From Symbiodinium natans (taxonomy: Eukaryota > Sar > Dinophyceae > Suessiales > Symbiodiniaceae), in the NCBI GenBank assembly GCA_905221605.1, contig CAJNDS010000266.1, positions 61,001-125,000 of the forward strand: a DNA stretch of 64,000 nucleotides, given 5' to 3'. This document shows positions 22,713-34,904 of this stretch, piece after piece. The position numbers were made by a program, and so were the translations under genes. Numbering within the stretch: the stretch's first letter is position 1; each line of letters starts with the position of its first letter. Below the pieces are notes generated by a model that did no database searches, had not been told where the DNA came from, and saw nothing but the letters and a program-made list of their open reading frames with translations.

Positions 22713-23000
22713 TTGGCACGAGTGTTGAGGTGCCTTGAACCCGCGTGTCAGACAGCAGCGCTCTGCGATCCCTCGCCGCAGAAGTCACATCTTCGGGTTT
22801 TGCACCTCTCGCTTCTTGAGCGTTGGCTTGCAGAAGATCACAAGATAACACAGAACATCGGCGAGGACCTCTTGCAAAGTGCACAAGCCCACTTCTTAAC
22901 CTTTGCCGCGCCTCATGAAGACCAGGACTATACTGCAGACAGACAACCAAATGATTTCCGGCTACCTGCGGTGATCACGATCCACCATGCATGCCTCTGA
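22713..23000 (+). CDS. exon-like open frame, unknown
   Basis: A 95-codon frame; the middle reads LERWLAEDHKITQNIGEDL and is protein-like. The minus strand is also open over 22705-22950. No family recognised. Confidence 0.3.
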   Translation: MARVLRCLEPACQTAALCDPSPQKSHLRVLHLSLLERWLAEDHKITQNIGEDLLQSAQAHFLTFAAPHEDQDYTADRQPNDFRLPAVITIHHACL

Positions 23001-23489
23001 GGGCAACCGACTCATGACAGAATTCCAGCTACGGCACTAACCGACCCTCGCCATGCCTTCGATGTCGGGCTGGTTCTGTGCTGCTGCGTTGCTGCTAGTG
23101 GCCAGGGATAGTTGCATGCAGTGTTTTTTTCTCAGCACTCTCTGTTTTTCGCTAGTTGGAGGGGCAATGTGGCAACATGTGGCCTTTTTTCGGCCCCCAG
23201 AAGCGCGAGTGTCCAGAGTGTCCACAGTGTCCATCGTCTCCATAGTCGCAGGTTGGCGCAGCAGCAGTGTGCACCAGCCCCAATGACTTTGGCCGGTCTC
23301 CAGTTGGCATCTCTGCGACGCTGCAGAGCGATGGAAGAGGGAAGGCCTCCACATCGTGCAACCCATATTCTCTCAACCCGGCTTGTTGCCAAACGCCACG
23401 TTGCTCTGCAGGTGACAATTCAAGTCCTCTGTGGTGAGGATGCTGCCATGGCCGCAGCAAGGGCCGCGACTACGCGGAGACCTGCCCTT

Positions 23490-23622
23490 TGTTTAGAGTG
23501 TGTGTGGGTGTGGGTGTGGGTGTGGGTGTGGGTGTGGGTGTGGGTGTGTGTCTGTGTCTGCATGCGTGCGTGCGTGCACGCACGCGTGCGTGCGTGCGTG
23601 CGCGCGCGCGCGCGTGCTGTGC
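23490..23622. repeat. compound GTGTGG / GCGT microsatellite
   Basis: GTGTGG units, then GTGTCT, then GCGT units with CG runs, visible directly. Upstream (23001-23490), short overlapping frames only. Confidence 0.9.
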
Positions 23623-24284
23623 CATGTTGAGACACCTTGTAAATAAGCTTGAAGGAAGAATGTGAACATGTTTTGCACCGTGTGTTTTTTGCAGTGCCCT
23701 CGGCTCATCGTCAGGAAGACCGGCGCAACTAGTGGTGAGGCCTGGCGTAGACAGTGACCCTCATGGTGTCGCTGCCCACGGTTTCGGGCGAGACCTTAAA
23801 CCCAAAGCCGACATGATAATCAGCCGCCTGCACTATAGATCCCTAGCCCCATGATTTCATATCTACTAACAGCATTTATGATACGATTATGCGATGTGTC
23901 TACTGTCTAATACTTCAATATCTGTATCGCTGCTTTCTGAATAAAAAAAGAATCTCCCGGGACCCCTAGTAAGCTGGCATCCCAAATGGAGAGTCACTTG
24001 GTTAGGTTTCTGTTGGCGGTTATTTGTGTGGTCGTTGTTGGCTATCTCCGAAACTGTACAAGCAGCAACATGGGTTCCTGGAGCAAGAGGGACACAGTGG
24101 GAAGTTGGGCCTCGAAAACGAATGTGTGGCTGCATGAAGCATCACGATGATTCCATACAGTTTCTGTAATACTTAGCGGTAATACTTAGCGGATTTAAAG
24201 GCTTTGTTAAGCTAATTAAAAATGTTGCTCCTAACTTGTCACTACACAAAAACCCTCTACGACCCCAATCTGTATTCCCTTGGC
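23623..24284. other. no gene seen
   Basis: Relatively AT-rich stretch around 23850-24230. No defended reading frame. Confidence 0.4.
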
Positions 24285-24733
24285 AAGGCGGTGCTCGCCT
24301 GCGCACGAAGCTTGTTCGAGCAGCTAGAGAAAGAGGCCGGCGAGCACACTAGCTTTCCGGAAGAGAGGAAAGCAAGATTTGTTCGAGGCTTGGGGGCCTG
24401 TGGCAGTGTTAGCTGGTGTTTAGGGTTATCAGGCATCATGGCTAGTCCTGACATCTGAGCCTTCAATCGTGTTGGACTCCAGGGTCCTGAGCCGGAAGAC
24501 TCCTCACCCAATTGAACGGTTCAGGGAGTTCAGGAAGGTTTGAGGGTTGAGCGAGTTGCAGCCTTGATGCGCAGTACGGCGATATCTGAGAACTCCACCT
24601 CGAAATTTAGGCTCCTTTTGAACCCCCCATTCCAGGCCGAAACCGGCCAGATCGGGTACATTGCCCCGCAAATGCTGGATGAGGGGACACCACAGGCATT
24701 GCGGGCGGACGGGGCTTGGGTGCTATGGGAAAG
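24285..24733 (+). CDS. exon-like segments, one faintly kinase-like
   Basis: About 24285-24375 reads AVLACARSLFEQLEKEAGEH and continues charged. 24636-24733 is bounded by CAG and a GTACAT donor. It reads ETGQIGYIAPQMLDEGTPQ, then ADGAWVLWER. The order GYIAP-x-ML and AD-x-W-x-LWE resembles protein kinase subdomains VIII-IX (GYxAPE, DVWSxG), but the conserved Glu and Gly are absent. Between the segments are GGGTTT words and a GAGTTC stretch. The kinase link is weak. Confidence 0.35.
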
Positions 24734-26263
24734 GTACATGACGTGTCACTCGAATGTGAGTTCTCTGGCTAGGCATCATCATCATCATCATCAGCAGCAG
24801 TTCTCTTTATTGAATACTTCTACTTGTACATTCATTTCTTACAACTGGTTCATATGTATGTATCTTTCGAGAGCGATTGGGCTCTGGGTTCCGAGCTTCA
24901 GGCCAGGGAAACGCAGTTCGGGGGCTCGCCCTGAACCCAAAAACCCGCAAAGCTCCCAAGCCTTCCAGCTTCTGGGGCAAACGTCTGCAAATTCCCGTGA
25001 TCTTTTACGACTCGACTTGTGTTTGCTTTTGGAGGGTTGAGGAGCAGGTTTTTTTGAGGGGGTTTAAGGTTTTTTCGTGAACAGGAAATCTGACTTCGAG
25101 TCGACAAAAGGGGTACCCCTCTTTTTGCCGTCTTTTGCCGTCTGGAGGAGCGATTCCGGCTCTTGAAGACGGGCGGCCAGTGAGCTTCGCTGCACTTCGG
25201 AGTACAGGGGCCGGGGTATTGCAGGAGTTGCTCGGTGTTCGAGTAGGAGAGCAGGCACACTGCACGGGCACGTTTTCAATTGGTTTCTTCTTGGCTGCCC
25301 CGCAGCCCCTGGGAAAGAAGATACACAGTCGAGTGACCAGGTCAGGTTAAGCAGGTGCAACTGAGACCCAGGACGAGAGAACCAGTAGGGGGAAAAACCT
25401 ATGCGTAGAACATGTGCAAAAGGGGCAGGACAGGGGTAAAAGTCATGCCTGTAGGCATTGTTTGACAACAAAATTGGGATGCTACCTTGCGTCCCGATTT
25501 CTTGGGGGAGCCGGTGACCTTCGTCCATCTGGGAGGCATGTGTCAGTGTCTGTCTGTGAGACAGCTGCAGCTTACCAGCACCACTGCGAACCGATCGCAT
25601 TTGGGGCTCCGAGGGCCCCAGGAAAATATGCGAAGTTGATCGAAGTTGCGTCACTTTGTAATCGAAGCAGAAGACCACAGGACGGAGTGAAAGCGTGCAA
25701 ATTCACCGTGGCTACCACACCCGTCTACGGCTTCATCTTGTCAATCATGTGTCAGTAGCCGTACCATCAGCTTTATCATCATGCTAGTGATGATCTTCAT
25801 TTTGATGATGCTGTTAACATAGGACATGGGCTCAGCATTGAGGAGAGCCTCCGATCCCCACATTTCCCAGTCCCAGGTGCTTTGGGGTTTCGACTTCCGT
25901 TGGGCTGTAATAACCCCACACATGCGAGAGTTCTAAAGTGTCAAAACCCTGAAGTGCAAGCTCTGAGTCCACTGCGGCTGCAGATGTCGAGGTTCAGCCG
26001 CAGAGCCGCAGAGCACGGCCGTCGGGAAGAGTTTGCCGAGGCCGAGAGCTCTGAACTGAGAACCTTGTTAAGGGCCTGAAGTGTCTAAGGGGGGGAAGGG
26101 GGAAGGGGGGGGGGTTGTGGAAGGTTTCGAAGTCTGGGGTGTACTGGTGCCTGGCGAGAGAAGAGAGTGTGAGCTGTTCGGTTTTCGCGCCCGATCATGC
26201 AAAGGCATGTAGTTGTTGTTCAGACAGGTTCGAGGATGCAGCAGTGAGTCAAGGAAGCGCAAG
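24734..26263. other. mostly non-coding
   Basis: A CAT repeat lies near 24775-24792. A 71-codon plus frame (25135-25350, ALEDGRPVSFAALRSTGAG) and a short one at 25980-26080 (RAAEHGRREEFAEAESSEL) may be exons but have no partner exons I can join. A G-rich run lies at 26090-26115. Confidence 0.35.
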
Positions 26264-26710
26264 ATGTGCAAGGCAATAGCAGATCTCCTGCGCGCGCTCC
26301 TGCGCCCGAACCTTGACGAGACTGCGAGAGAGAAGTCCAGACCTCAGGCATGCCCTGATGCCCTTTGCAAGCGTCCTCGCCAGACTGGGTGATACTGGGT
26401 GCAATTTGCACTTGCTGAACTTGCTCTGCATGCAGAACTCAGGCTAATGAGGACAATGATAGACTTCTTGAAGAAGGCCGTGCAAAATGCGGCTCTCGGA
26501 TCAAGATCAACTGACCAACCGGAGCTTGAACACTTGAGCACAGGCAGAGAAAAAGAGGTCGAGCTCATCAGCAGACGGCGATCTTTCTGAGCTTTTCGAA
26601 GCACTGGGGATGGAAGACGATGGCAAGGCTTGCACCCTTCATCTACACCTTGCGGGATGTTCAAACTCTCCAAGTAAAATGTGCCCTCGCCATACCTAGC
26701 ACTGCCTGCC
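26264..26710 (+). CDS. three-exon acidic hypothetical protein
   Basis: Exon 26264-26388 starts with ATG and reads CKAIADLLRALLRPNLDETA. It ends ACTGG|GTGATA. Exon 26436 onward, after GCAG, joins in frame as GTQANEDNDRLLEEG. The third exon starts after ACAG at about 26545 and reads AEKKRSSSSADGDLSELFEA, then GMEDDGKAC. The donor of exon 2 is not fixed (GA or GC sites are available). Coding-like, but no family recognised. Confidence 0.4.
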
Positions 26711-26809
26711 TGAGCTAGCCGCTAAGCCGCGTGCCTCCGATCCGCTGTCTTGTTTGGTTTGTTTGGCCTGTCTCGTCGTGCTGCGAAATTCTGGTGCTGA
26801 CGTCCGCAG

Positions 26810-26908
26810 GACAATGCAGACCTTGATCGGGCCGCCCTGAAGAGGCGAGAGGGGGATGGCTGGATGAAGACCGGACTTCCCATGACTTTCCGTCCTACTT
26901 GTGTTGAC
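26810..26908 (+). CDS. single 99-nt exon with canonical donor, unknown gene
   Basis: Bounded by CCGCAG and GTATGT. Reads DLDRAALKRREGDGWMKTG and onward to CVD in 33 codons, phase 0. It lies just before the DnaJ J-domain exon, but phases do not match directly, so membership in that gene is not shown. Confidence 0.4.
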
Positions 26909-26961
26909 GTATGTATAAGCCCTCCAATCCAAAAAGAACAGCTCTTCAACAAATATTGCCG

Positions 26962-26988
26962 CCCCCCCCCCCCCCCCCCCCCCCCCCC
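26962..26988. repeat. C27 homopolymer
   Basis: Visible directly; lies about 50 nt upstream of the DnaJ J-domain exon. Confidence 0.95.
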
Positions 26989-27037
26989 GCCCCCTCTGCC
27001 CTCGAATCCCCTTCAGCCCCTGCCGCTTCCCACGGAG

Positions 27038-30000
27038 GACCTACCGGGAGCTCTCGAAAAAGGAGCACCCGGACAAGAACCCGGAGTCGGCCGAGCGCTT
27101 CAACATGCCAGCCGACTCAGGGAATTCAGGGCTTTGGAGCCTCTTGGGGGCTTTGCGGTGGTTTTTTTTGGGGGCTTGGTTGACAAATTTCCTGTTTGGG
27201 ATCGCTATGGTCTAGAGCAGTTCGAGGAGGAGTTCAGCCGGGGCTCTGAGAACTCATGGTTTTGGGGGTTTGGGCTCATCTCTGCCAGGATCAGGGATGC
27301 TTACGAGATCCTCAGTGATCCCGTGAAGATGCTCCTGTACGACACAGGTGCCTGCCCTCTCTTTTGAAGGGTGCGCGTGCCCAGTGCGCGTGCGTGCAAA
27401 ATTAGCTATGGGGGTTGTCCCTCAGACATATGTGTGTGTGTATGAGAGTGCCCAAAATGATGAATCTGTTTGCCGGCAGGCGGCATGGATTTGATCAAGA
27501 AGTACGAGAAAGGCAAGGTTTGAGGGTACACAGAAAGCCGGGAGTCCTCAGAGTCAGGTCAGTGACAGTCAGTGGCCCCCAAAACCTCAAAACCCCAATA
27601 GAGCTGTCGGGGCTCCGGGTCTCAAAGGCCCAAAAATGCGACGCCAGCCTTCCCCGACTCTCCCAGTGGTGTTCTGCACAGAGCTGAGGCTGCACTTTCA
27701 GTCTCAAGCCTTGGGACCTCTGGCAACGTCGCATAAGAACACTACACGCTGCAGTCATTGCAATGTGACCAAAACAGCCCTTACCCCGAAGGCCCCCAAA
27801 CCTTGAGCTCCCATCCAAATCTGTGCACTCCCTTCAGACGGCGACGGCGAGATTGAGCGCGTGGATAACTACGAGGCTGGCCGTGATCAGCCCATGTTGC
27901 CCTCAAACAACTTCTCGTTCTTTTAAGAGCCCCAGACCAGAAGGCCATGCACCTTGAAAATCACACTTCTAGGCGCCATGGTTGGGTGATTCCGGCTTGG
28001 CATTGTCGGATCTAGACTGTCACCTGCAACGTGAACCACAACAGTGGAGGCAGAGCGGTGAGATGCTGTCCTTACCTCTTGTCAAGGTTACCCACGACAT
28101 CACCTTGGAGGAAGCGTACCAAGGGGGTGAAAAGGACTGCGCTGCTGAAGGTGCATGTTAATCAAATTAATATCAAATTACATGTTTGTCACTGGCGTCC
28201 TGGCCTCAGACCTTTCGGAGCTGCTGCACTTGCGTGAGGAGATCTTGGTGAACCGCAGAGTCGTTTGCAGGCTCCCACAAGACGCCATCAGCCTTAATTA
28301 TCCTGGCACACGGGACACCCTGCGAGGTCTTGCCGCATGCGACCGGATCTCCAGCGCTGCCGGAAATGTCAGGCCTGCCCTGGCGAGCGTCGGCAGCGCC
28401 AGGTCTGGATGGATCAGTGGCTTGGACTTGTAGAGAGTCTTTGTGGCAACAATAGAGTAGAGAGAGCAAACGAGGGGCTGACTCAGTTTCATCCTCCTCC
28501 TATTCCCTCTTGCTCAGGTGGCACTATCGCGTCGAGGAGTTCGAGGTACGCAACACAGCCCGCAAGAGACGGCGAGAGTGAGAGAGAGAGTGAGAGAGAC
28601 GAAGAAGAGCTCCAGTTAAGTGGTGAATTCCTGCACCAAGTGTATCGGAAATCACAGCGCAGAGCCTGCCTGCGGGAATTTCCGGTTCCTGGATGTTACT
28701 GCGGTTGGGTTCTTCTACAGCTTCAGCACTGGCAGGCTCAAGAGACTGCCTGCTTCGACTTCGACAGTTGTTTAGCAATATGTCCTGTAGGGCAGCAAGC
28801 TGGTTGCCTGGACGGCTGCTTCTGTGCTTCCAGCAGAGAGAGCCCAAGACAGAGAGAAAGCAGGGGCCAGGTTCCCCCGGCAGGGGGGCCTCAAAGCTCG
28901 GAGAAGGAGAAGAAGAAGCAGAAGAAGCAGAAGAAGACGAAGAAGAAGAAGAAGAAGAAGCAGAGCAGAGGAGAGAGCAGTAGTAGAGAGATGGAGAGCG
29001 CAGTTTGCGGGCTATGCAATGCCCCACCCGAAAGTTTCGGAAGGTTCCCAGTGACGAGAAGTGCACCTGGGACCGACAGAAGCTGAAGATGCAGATCGAG
29101 CGTGGAACCATGCGCCCCAGCTCAGTGCGAAAACGTGTAAATAAAGTTCTCTTCAAAAACACTCAGGCTGAAGGGTCTCCCAATGTGTGCAGCCTAAGGT
29201 TTGGGGATCGTGCGCACTTCCCCCACATGGGGAGTCAGCTGCCCAAGCACATCCCAGGCGCTCAGCACAGAGCGATTGAGGACTAAGCAGTGTCTTCCAT
29301 ACGCCTTCGGGCGTCAAACAGACTTAGATGTTTTTTTAGGTTGAGGGGTTTGCAAGCTGTGAGAAAGCAAGCTAGAAAACAAACTTGTGGTTACGAGCAA
29401 TCTCCTAGTGCAGCTTTTGGGCCTTTATGATCCTTTATGTTTTTTTGTGGGTTCAGAGTCCGTAGACTCTGCACGGTGCAGGCGATGCTCTTGTAACCCT
29501 GCGCGCTGCAGTCTCAGAATCTTCGGCTGTATGATGGATTTTGCGGTGCGCATATGAGCAGCATGCATGCCTTCAGTTGTTCACATGTGCAACATCCTTG
29601 TCCCTGGGTGCAGGTCAAGAAGCACCCTGTTTTCAAGCGTCTCGGTGATGACCTCATGGTCGATGTGCGTATCAGCCTGTATGAGGTGCCTCTGCTACTG
29701 CTCTTGTCTCTCTCTCTGTGTCTCTGTGTGCGCGTTTGTTTTTGCAACGCCCGAAGATGCCCGGAGAGGTTTCGATCCCGTAAAACAACCACTTAGGAAG
29801 CCGCATCTCCCTGCAGGGCTATAGTAATAGAACAAACCCTTAGCTTGGTACCTTGCGATCGCGTTGCTCCCCGAATGCTCACAAGCCCGTCAGGCTCTGC
29901 TGGGCTTCAAGCGTGAGCTCGCCCACTTGGACGGTCACATCGTGCACTTCAGCATGCCGCGGGGAGATGCCGGGGGCCTCAGAGAGCTCTCGAAGATGCC

Positions 30001-30462
30001 AAGTGGGCCAAGGCCCAAAGGTCTAGGATGGTTTGGAAAGTTTGGGGCTGCGATGGTTTCGAGTCGCTAGATGGTTTACACTCAATCAAAAACGCCCCTC
30101 AACCGCTAGAGGTGCTGAAACCTGGCGCAGCCCTGGAAATCCAGGGTGAGGGCATGCCCCACAAGGAGGCCGGGGGGTGACCATGGGGGCTTTAGGGGAC
30201 TTGCGGTGGGTATAGAGGGGGGTGTGGGGGGGGGGGGGGGGGGTTGTAGAGATGTTTTCGGGGACTGTTTTGTGTGACCTGTGGCTTCAGTGGCTTTGGT
30301 GCACAGGTCACGAGCGAGCAGCCTGGCATTGCATCGATTTCCGAACACAAGTGGTCAAAGACGCGCCGCTGCCAGGACCCGACCTCTGCTGGGAAGCTTG
30401 TCATCCGCTTCCAAATCGATTTCCCGCAGCAGATCAGCGCAGAAGCAGGGGATGCGCTGGAG
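27038..30462 (+). CDS. DnaJ/Hsp40 co-chaperone, ERdj3/Scj1-like, at least 12 exons
   Basis: Stimulates Hsp70 ATPase and delivers clients; the type suggests the ER lumen, but no signal peptide was found. The J domain starts in exon 27038-27106 (YRELSKKEHPDKN, HPD at 27066-27074). It continues in 27289-27347 (IRDAYEILSDP) and 27480-27517. Later exons: about 27837-27900, 28081-28150 (THDITLEEAYQGG), 28210-28270, 28327-28402 (VVCRSC then RCRKCQACPGERR, a Cys-rich region), 29043-29107, 29174-29257, 29614-29685 (HPVFKRLGDDLMVDVRISL), 29894-29963 (LLGFKRELAHLDGHIVHF), 30110-30168 (GEGMPHKE) and 30307-30462 (LVIRFQIDFPQQISAE). Helix I-II of the J domain and the last exon are not located; a candidate end is 30636-30762. 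Introns use GC, GT and GA donors. Confidence 0.9.
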
Positions 30463-31625
30463 GTGCGGGCCTCTTGAGGGCTTCTACAGAAGGCTTATAC
30501 CGGGATCTGTTGGACTGGATTGGAGCCTCAACCCAACATCTGCTTGCCGTATTTGTAGTGGGCTGGGTGTCTCAGCTTAAAGGCTTAGCCCTTAAACCAA
30601 ACTCCATGCGACTCCCAAGCTTCGGATCCCTCCTTGTGTGCAATGACTGAACTCAAGAATTCCGAAAGAGTTCCACCAGACGCTGCGAGGCTGCCCTGGG
30701 ACGCCTGCCCGGGCAACAGTCGCGAGACGTGCGCTTGAATCAGGGCAAGGCCTGGTGACTGTGCATGGACTCCAATTACTGTAGGCCTATGATTCTTAAC
30801 TAAAATTCATTGGTCTGGACCGTTGATTCTGATACTTTTGCGGTTATGATTACGTTCAAATGCAACTCCCGCACTGATGATCCGCTCAGTCTGGTGACAG
30901 GCCACGGGCCGCAACGAGCTCTGAACTCCGCGGGGGCAAGTGTTTGGCAGTATGGGGAGGGGGAGTTGGAGTTCTCCAATTCCCTGCTTCCAAGCCTCGG
31001 CCACCAGATTTTCCTAGCGGTGGCCCTAAGTCTGAAGGGTCTAGGGTTAAGGGCCAGGCCAGCTGACGACTCAACTTTCCCTGCCCCCCCAGACTGTCAG
31101 AAACTCCAGTGCTTATCTTGACCGCAAGAATTAGGCGCCTAGTAGGCACAACTTCATGATGATGGCTGATTTCGCCAAGCTGCCGCCTAAACCCTAAACC
31201 CTGCTCGATAATGTGGCTCTCGTCTGGGGATCTAGCACTCCAATCTACTATGGGAGTCCATTCTTTGGGGGCCGAAGTCACCCGACCTTTGTCAGTTGAA
31301 GCAAAAGCATACTCCAAAACAAGATTACAACTTCTCCCTCCACCCCTAACCCTGAGCCCTGAACCCTATACACCCTGAACCCTAGACTACCCTAAACCCC
31401 TAAACCCAACCGTCTTATTCAGTCATTCCCACTCGGAGAAGCGAGTCGCATCTCGCTGTTCGGGGCTGGCGCTGGGTCAGTGGCAAAGTTGGCGCTCTTT
31501 CAGATGACTCAGAAAGTCTGGCAAAGGAGGGGTTCAGGGCTTCGGTGCATGTAGGGATGTGGCGAGAAGTCGGTTTCGGGGTTTTGAAAGCCAGGATCCT
31601 CAATGTTTTGAAGATTAGGAGCCAG
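30463..31625. other. DnaJ 3' flank and intergenic DNA with telomere-like words
   Basis: A possible last DnaJ exon lies around 30636-30762 (RLPGQQSRDVRLNQGKA, TGA). CCCTAAACCC and CCCTGAACCC words cluster at 31185-31205 and 31340-31410. Otherwise no gene is seen; the open plus frame at 30810-31121 shows no motif. Confidence 0.4.
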
Positions 31626-32398
31626 CAAGCAGTCTGCATCCCGAGCTCAAAGAGCCACCAGACAGCGCCAGACTCCTGCGGCTGCTGCGTGCCATCCCAC
31701 ATGCCGACTCTAGGTTTGGGTAAAGCAGCACGCGCCCCCAAACTCCGGAACCGCACCCTATAGAGCCTTGAACGGCGCCAAGAGAATCTTGGACCGGATG
31801 GCGCAGCTTCCCGGAAAGCCGAGCCAAAGCGCAAGCACCAGAAACCTCGAAGCCATTGCGCTGAGAAACGCTTTTGCCCAGCGGGCTGTATTCGGACCCA
31901 TGACCTTTAGGATCCTTTAGGGGGGGCAGAGGCTGCCAAGGCGCCAGAATCCTTTGTCTCCCGCCCAGTCTTGGCGAGGCGAATGCGTTGACGGTGCTAC
32001 TTCAAGGATGCTTCATCGAAGAGGAGCATGGATCTTGGAACCTATGACTGCCTATGTGCCTGGATGTCACTTCGCTCGCTACCCAAGGCTTGAGACACAA
32101 GTGCTGCAAGCTCCACTCGCGCTTGGCGAGGCCGTTTGTCGGCAGTACTTGGTTCAGAACCGACAAAGCGCTTTTGTGGAGGCCGAGTTCTTGGGAGTTG
32201 CCGAACTGCCCGTGCGAGAGAAGCGGCGCTTGCGAGCAGTGGATGGCGACTGCCTGGTCAAGGCGACTGATGCGGGTTCTCGTAATCAACGGGATGTCCG
32301 TCCATGCTTCGCATATCAGAATGCTGTTCTTTGATTGCATGGTGCAATGCTGCGACGCTGCACAGGTGATCCACCGAGACGATTTCCAGCCCCTCTGA
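31626..32398 (+). CDS. multi-exon hypothetical protein, possibly 5' part of the cyclic-nucleotide-binding gene
   Basis: Exon 31626-31713 reads LHPELKEPPDSARLLRLLRA and ends at a GTTTGG donor. It joins in frame to 31764-31884 (ALNGAKRILDRMAQLPGKP, then NLEAIALRNAFAQR), which ends at a GC donor. A third exon at about 31970-32290 contains YLVQNRQSAFVEAEFLGVAE. In its downstream part a second frame (LVINGMSVHASHI) is also open. The minus strand is open over 32002-32448 but reads less like protein. Function unknown; it precedes the binding-domain exons on the same strand. Confidence 0.45.
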
Positions 32399-32681
32399 TG
32401 CATCTGTCGAAAGACCCTTGCGATGATTTTGTGCCATTGCCACCTCACGCCTCAACCAGGCAAGTTGCCCCCAAACAACCCTTAACCGTCCTCGGACTGG
32501 ATTGCAGTCTCTGTCCAGGTCGGCCCTTCAGAGATTCCCGGAGGAGGCCAAGGCGGGGCAAGAGCATGGGGTTTCCTGTTGCTGAAGCTGGATCGCACTG
32601 GCCATCAGACTGCGGTTTAACACTTCAGGCCGCTGCTCAACTGTCTATGCTGTAGCACTCTCTTGCTTTTGTGCTTGCAAG

Positions 32682-34055
32682 ATGGAGGACGCATCGGAGG
32701 GTATGAGGTTGATTTTGGATCCTGGCTCGCTGCCCAGCCCAGTCAGGTCTTCGACCGTTTCCTCCGAGAGGCTTCGCGCTTCGCGGTGCCCGGCGCGCCA
32801 TTTGCTCGGGTTCAGGCCCGCATTGCTCCGTGCTGCTTCAAGAGCTTTGGGCTTTGGCGGTTTAAAGTTGGTTTGAGGGTTTGAGGCATGAGCGGGGAAG
32901 CGGCAGCTGCAGCGACTTTGGCGGTTCAGCTACTCACAAGTAGAGGGCGCTGTATGGTAGTGTAGCTTGCTGCCAGAATCGTCTTTCAAGTACTTGACAT
33001 CGACTTGAGAAACCTCGTAAGTCTGATTCTTACGTTCTTTCCCTCCCCAGATGCCTGGGAGGAAGCTGCTGGGCGAAGGATACTGGCCTTCCTCGAAGCC
33101 GGGCGCGAGTTTCAGCACTGCCAGAGGGACTTCCTGGCCGCGCTCTGCGCCGAAGCCGAGGGAGTCCTGCTGGCGCCTGGCGAAATCCTCCAAGCCTCGG
33201 GCCGGCCGTGCGCCACCTGCCCGTTGTTCATTGTCCTGGCTGGACGGGTTGCTGGGCTGCTCTAGTACTAGTCCACAGAACCTAGCACCTGCTACGAAGC
33301 AGAGCAGGGTCATGCAGGGTCCTTGAGAGAGGATGGGAAGCTCAACGGGCTGTAGAGAAGTTCTTCTTAATACTGAATTTGGGGGCTCCAAAGCTGCTGA
33401 GGTGCAGGTGGAGGACGAAGCTGGCATCGTGTTCCGCTTCGCTGGCCCTGGGGAGACCTTGGGCTCTCCTGGTTGCCTCGAGCTGGTGGACACCTCCCCG
33501 GAAGTTCTTCGGGCCGTCCCAGGCCAGGATTTCGGGTTTAATTGCTGAGCCCCTGTAAAGAGAAGTTTTGCCGTCCGGAGCGTTCCCGCGTTTATCGGAA
33601 TAAGGGTTGTCGGCTTCATTCCTTCCTTATTTTCCTTTCTGTGCCTCTTAAAAATTCACGAGGCGAGGCTGTTTGGAGATTCAAGAGAGCGGTACGCGGT
33701 GTCGATTCCTGTCCCAGGCAACCTGGGTCCGGCCTTCTGCGTCAAGGTCCCGCATGCTGCGGTCGGCGGGGCTTTGCAGACCTTCCCTGAGGACGCCGAC
33801 TTCTGGATCAAGAACGCAGAGCTCCTGCATCGTGAGGCTGGACCCCAGCGACCCACGCCGACCTGTGCTCCAAAGCACGAAGCTCTGAACTTTGGAGAGT
33901 TGGGCCACTGTCAGGGCGGGCGGTTTAGGGTACTGGGAGTGTGTCTTGGGATCGCAATCTGCTTCAACTTACAAATCAGCTTGCGCCCCCAGAGGCGTGT
34001 CGCAGCAAGCAGGAGCGGTGCCGGTGGGCTTCGCAGGCGACTATCAGAACCCTAG
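32682..34055 (+). CDS. cyclic-nucleotide-binding-domain protein
   Basis: Exon 33051-33247 reads FLAALCAEAEGVLLAPGEIL, then CPLFIVLAGR. It joins across a GT-AG intron to 33402-33527 (VQVEDEAGIVFRFAGPGETL). Together they give the beta-roll order of a cNMP-binding fold: PGE turn, LFIVLxGRV, then GPGExLGS. Next exon 33663-33836 (YAVSIPVPGNLGPAF) is phase 0 on both sides. A likely last exon at 33993-34055 is Arg/Ser-rich and stops at TAG. Upstream exon 32682-32815 (FGSWLAAQPSQVFDRFLRE) is helical; its link to 33051 needs a GC donor further on. The canonical phosphate-binding Arg is not evident, so ligand binding is uncertain. It could belong to a PKA regulatory subunit-like or channel-like protein. 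Confidence 0.65.
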
Positions 34056-34812
34056 CTGTGCAGAGCAGAAGCTAGGTTGTTTCTCTCACGGTCACAGGCC
34101 TTAATGAAGCATGTTGTGCAAATTGTCCATATTAATCCATATTATAAATTATAAATGTTGATCAATTGGTGTCTATATATACTTGTGATGTTGATGTGTG
34201 TGTGTGTGTGTGTCTCTCTCTCTCTCTCTCTCTGTATCCCTCTCGGTATGTTTCTCCAGTTTCTCAGCACTCCAGCCCAAACCCTCATTCTGATTTCTTA
34301 TGAGATATGAGAGCCATCAGCAATTTCCTACTTGTATGATGGGACCGTGGGCAGGGCCTGTACGCCTCATTAGGTGGCCACCCTTGTTTGCAGGTAAACC
34401 GGGCAAACTGAGCCTTAGATGAAAACATGTGCCATGGAGTGACAAGCCAGGGTGCACGCCCGATGCGAATAACTGCATGGTGTTTTGTTTCTTTCCCCTC
34501 TCTCGCTCTCCCTCTCTCGCTCTCCCTCTCTCGCTCTCCCTCTCTCGCTCTCCCTCTCCCTCTCTCGCCCTCCCTCTCTCGCTCTCCCTCTCTCGCTCTC
34601 CCTCTCTCGCTCTCCCTCTCTCGCTCTCGCTCTCCCTCTCTCGCCCTCCCTCTCTCGCTCTCCCTCTCTCGCTCTCCCTCTCTCGCTCTCGCCCTCCCTC
34701 TCTCGCCCTCCCTCTCTCGCTCTCCCTCTCTCGCTCTCCCTCTCTCGCTCTCCCTCTCTCGCCCTCCCTCTCTCGCCTTCCCTCCCTGCTCTCTCGCTCT
34801 CTCTCTCTCTCT

Positions 34813-34858
<46 letters not shown>

Positions 34859-34904
34859 CGCTCGCTCGCTCTCGCACGCATGGACCAATGACGAGAAGGG
34901 TAGA
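34056..34904. repeat. AT-rich island, GT/CT microsatellite and long CTCTCG array
   Basis: 34110-34195 is strikingly AT-rich for this window. (GT)n then (CT)n follows at 34195-34234. From about 34496 to 34875 runs an array of 12-14-nt units such as CTCTCGCTCTCC. Long Ser/Leu/Arg/Glu frames across it on both strands are artefacts. Confidence 0.9.
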
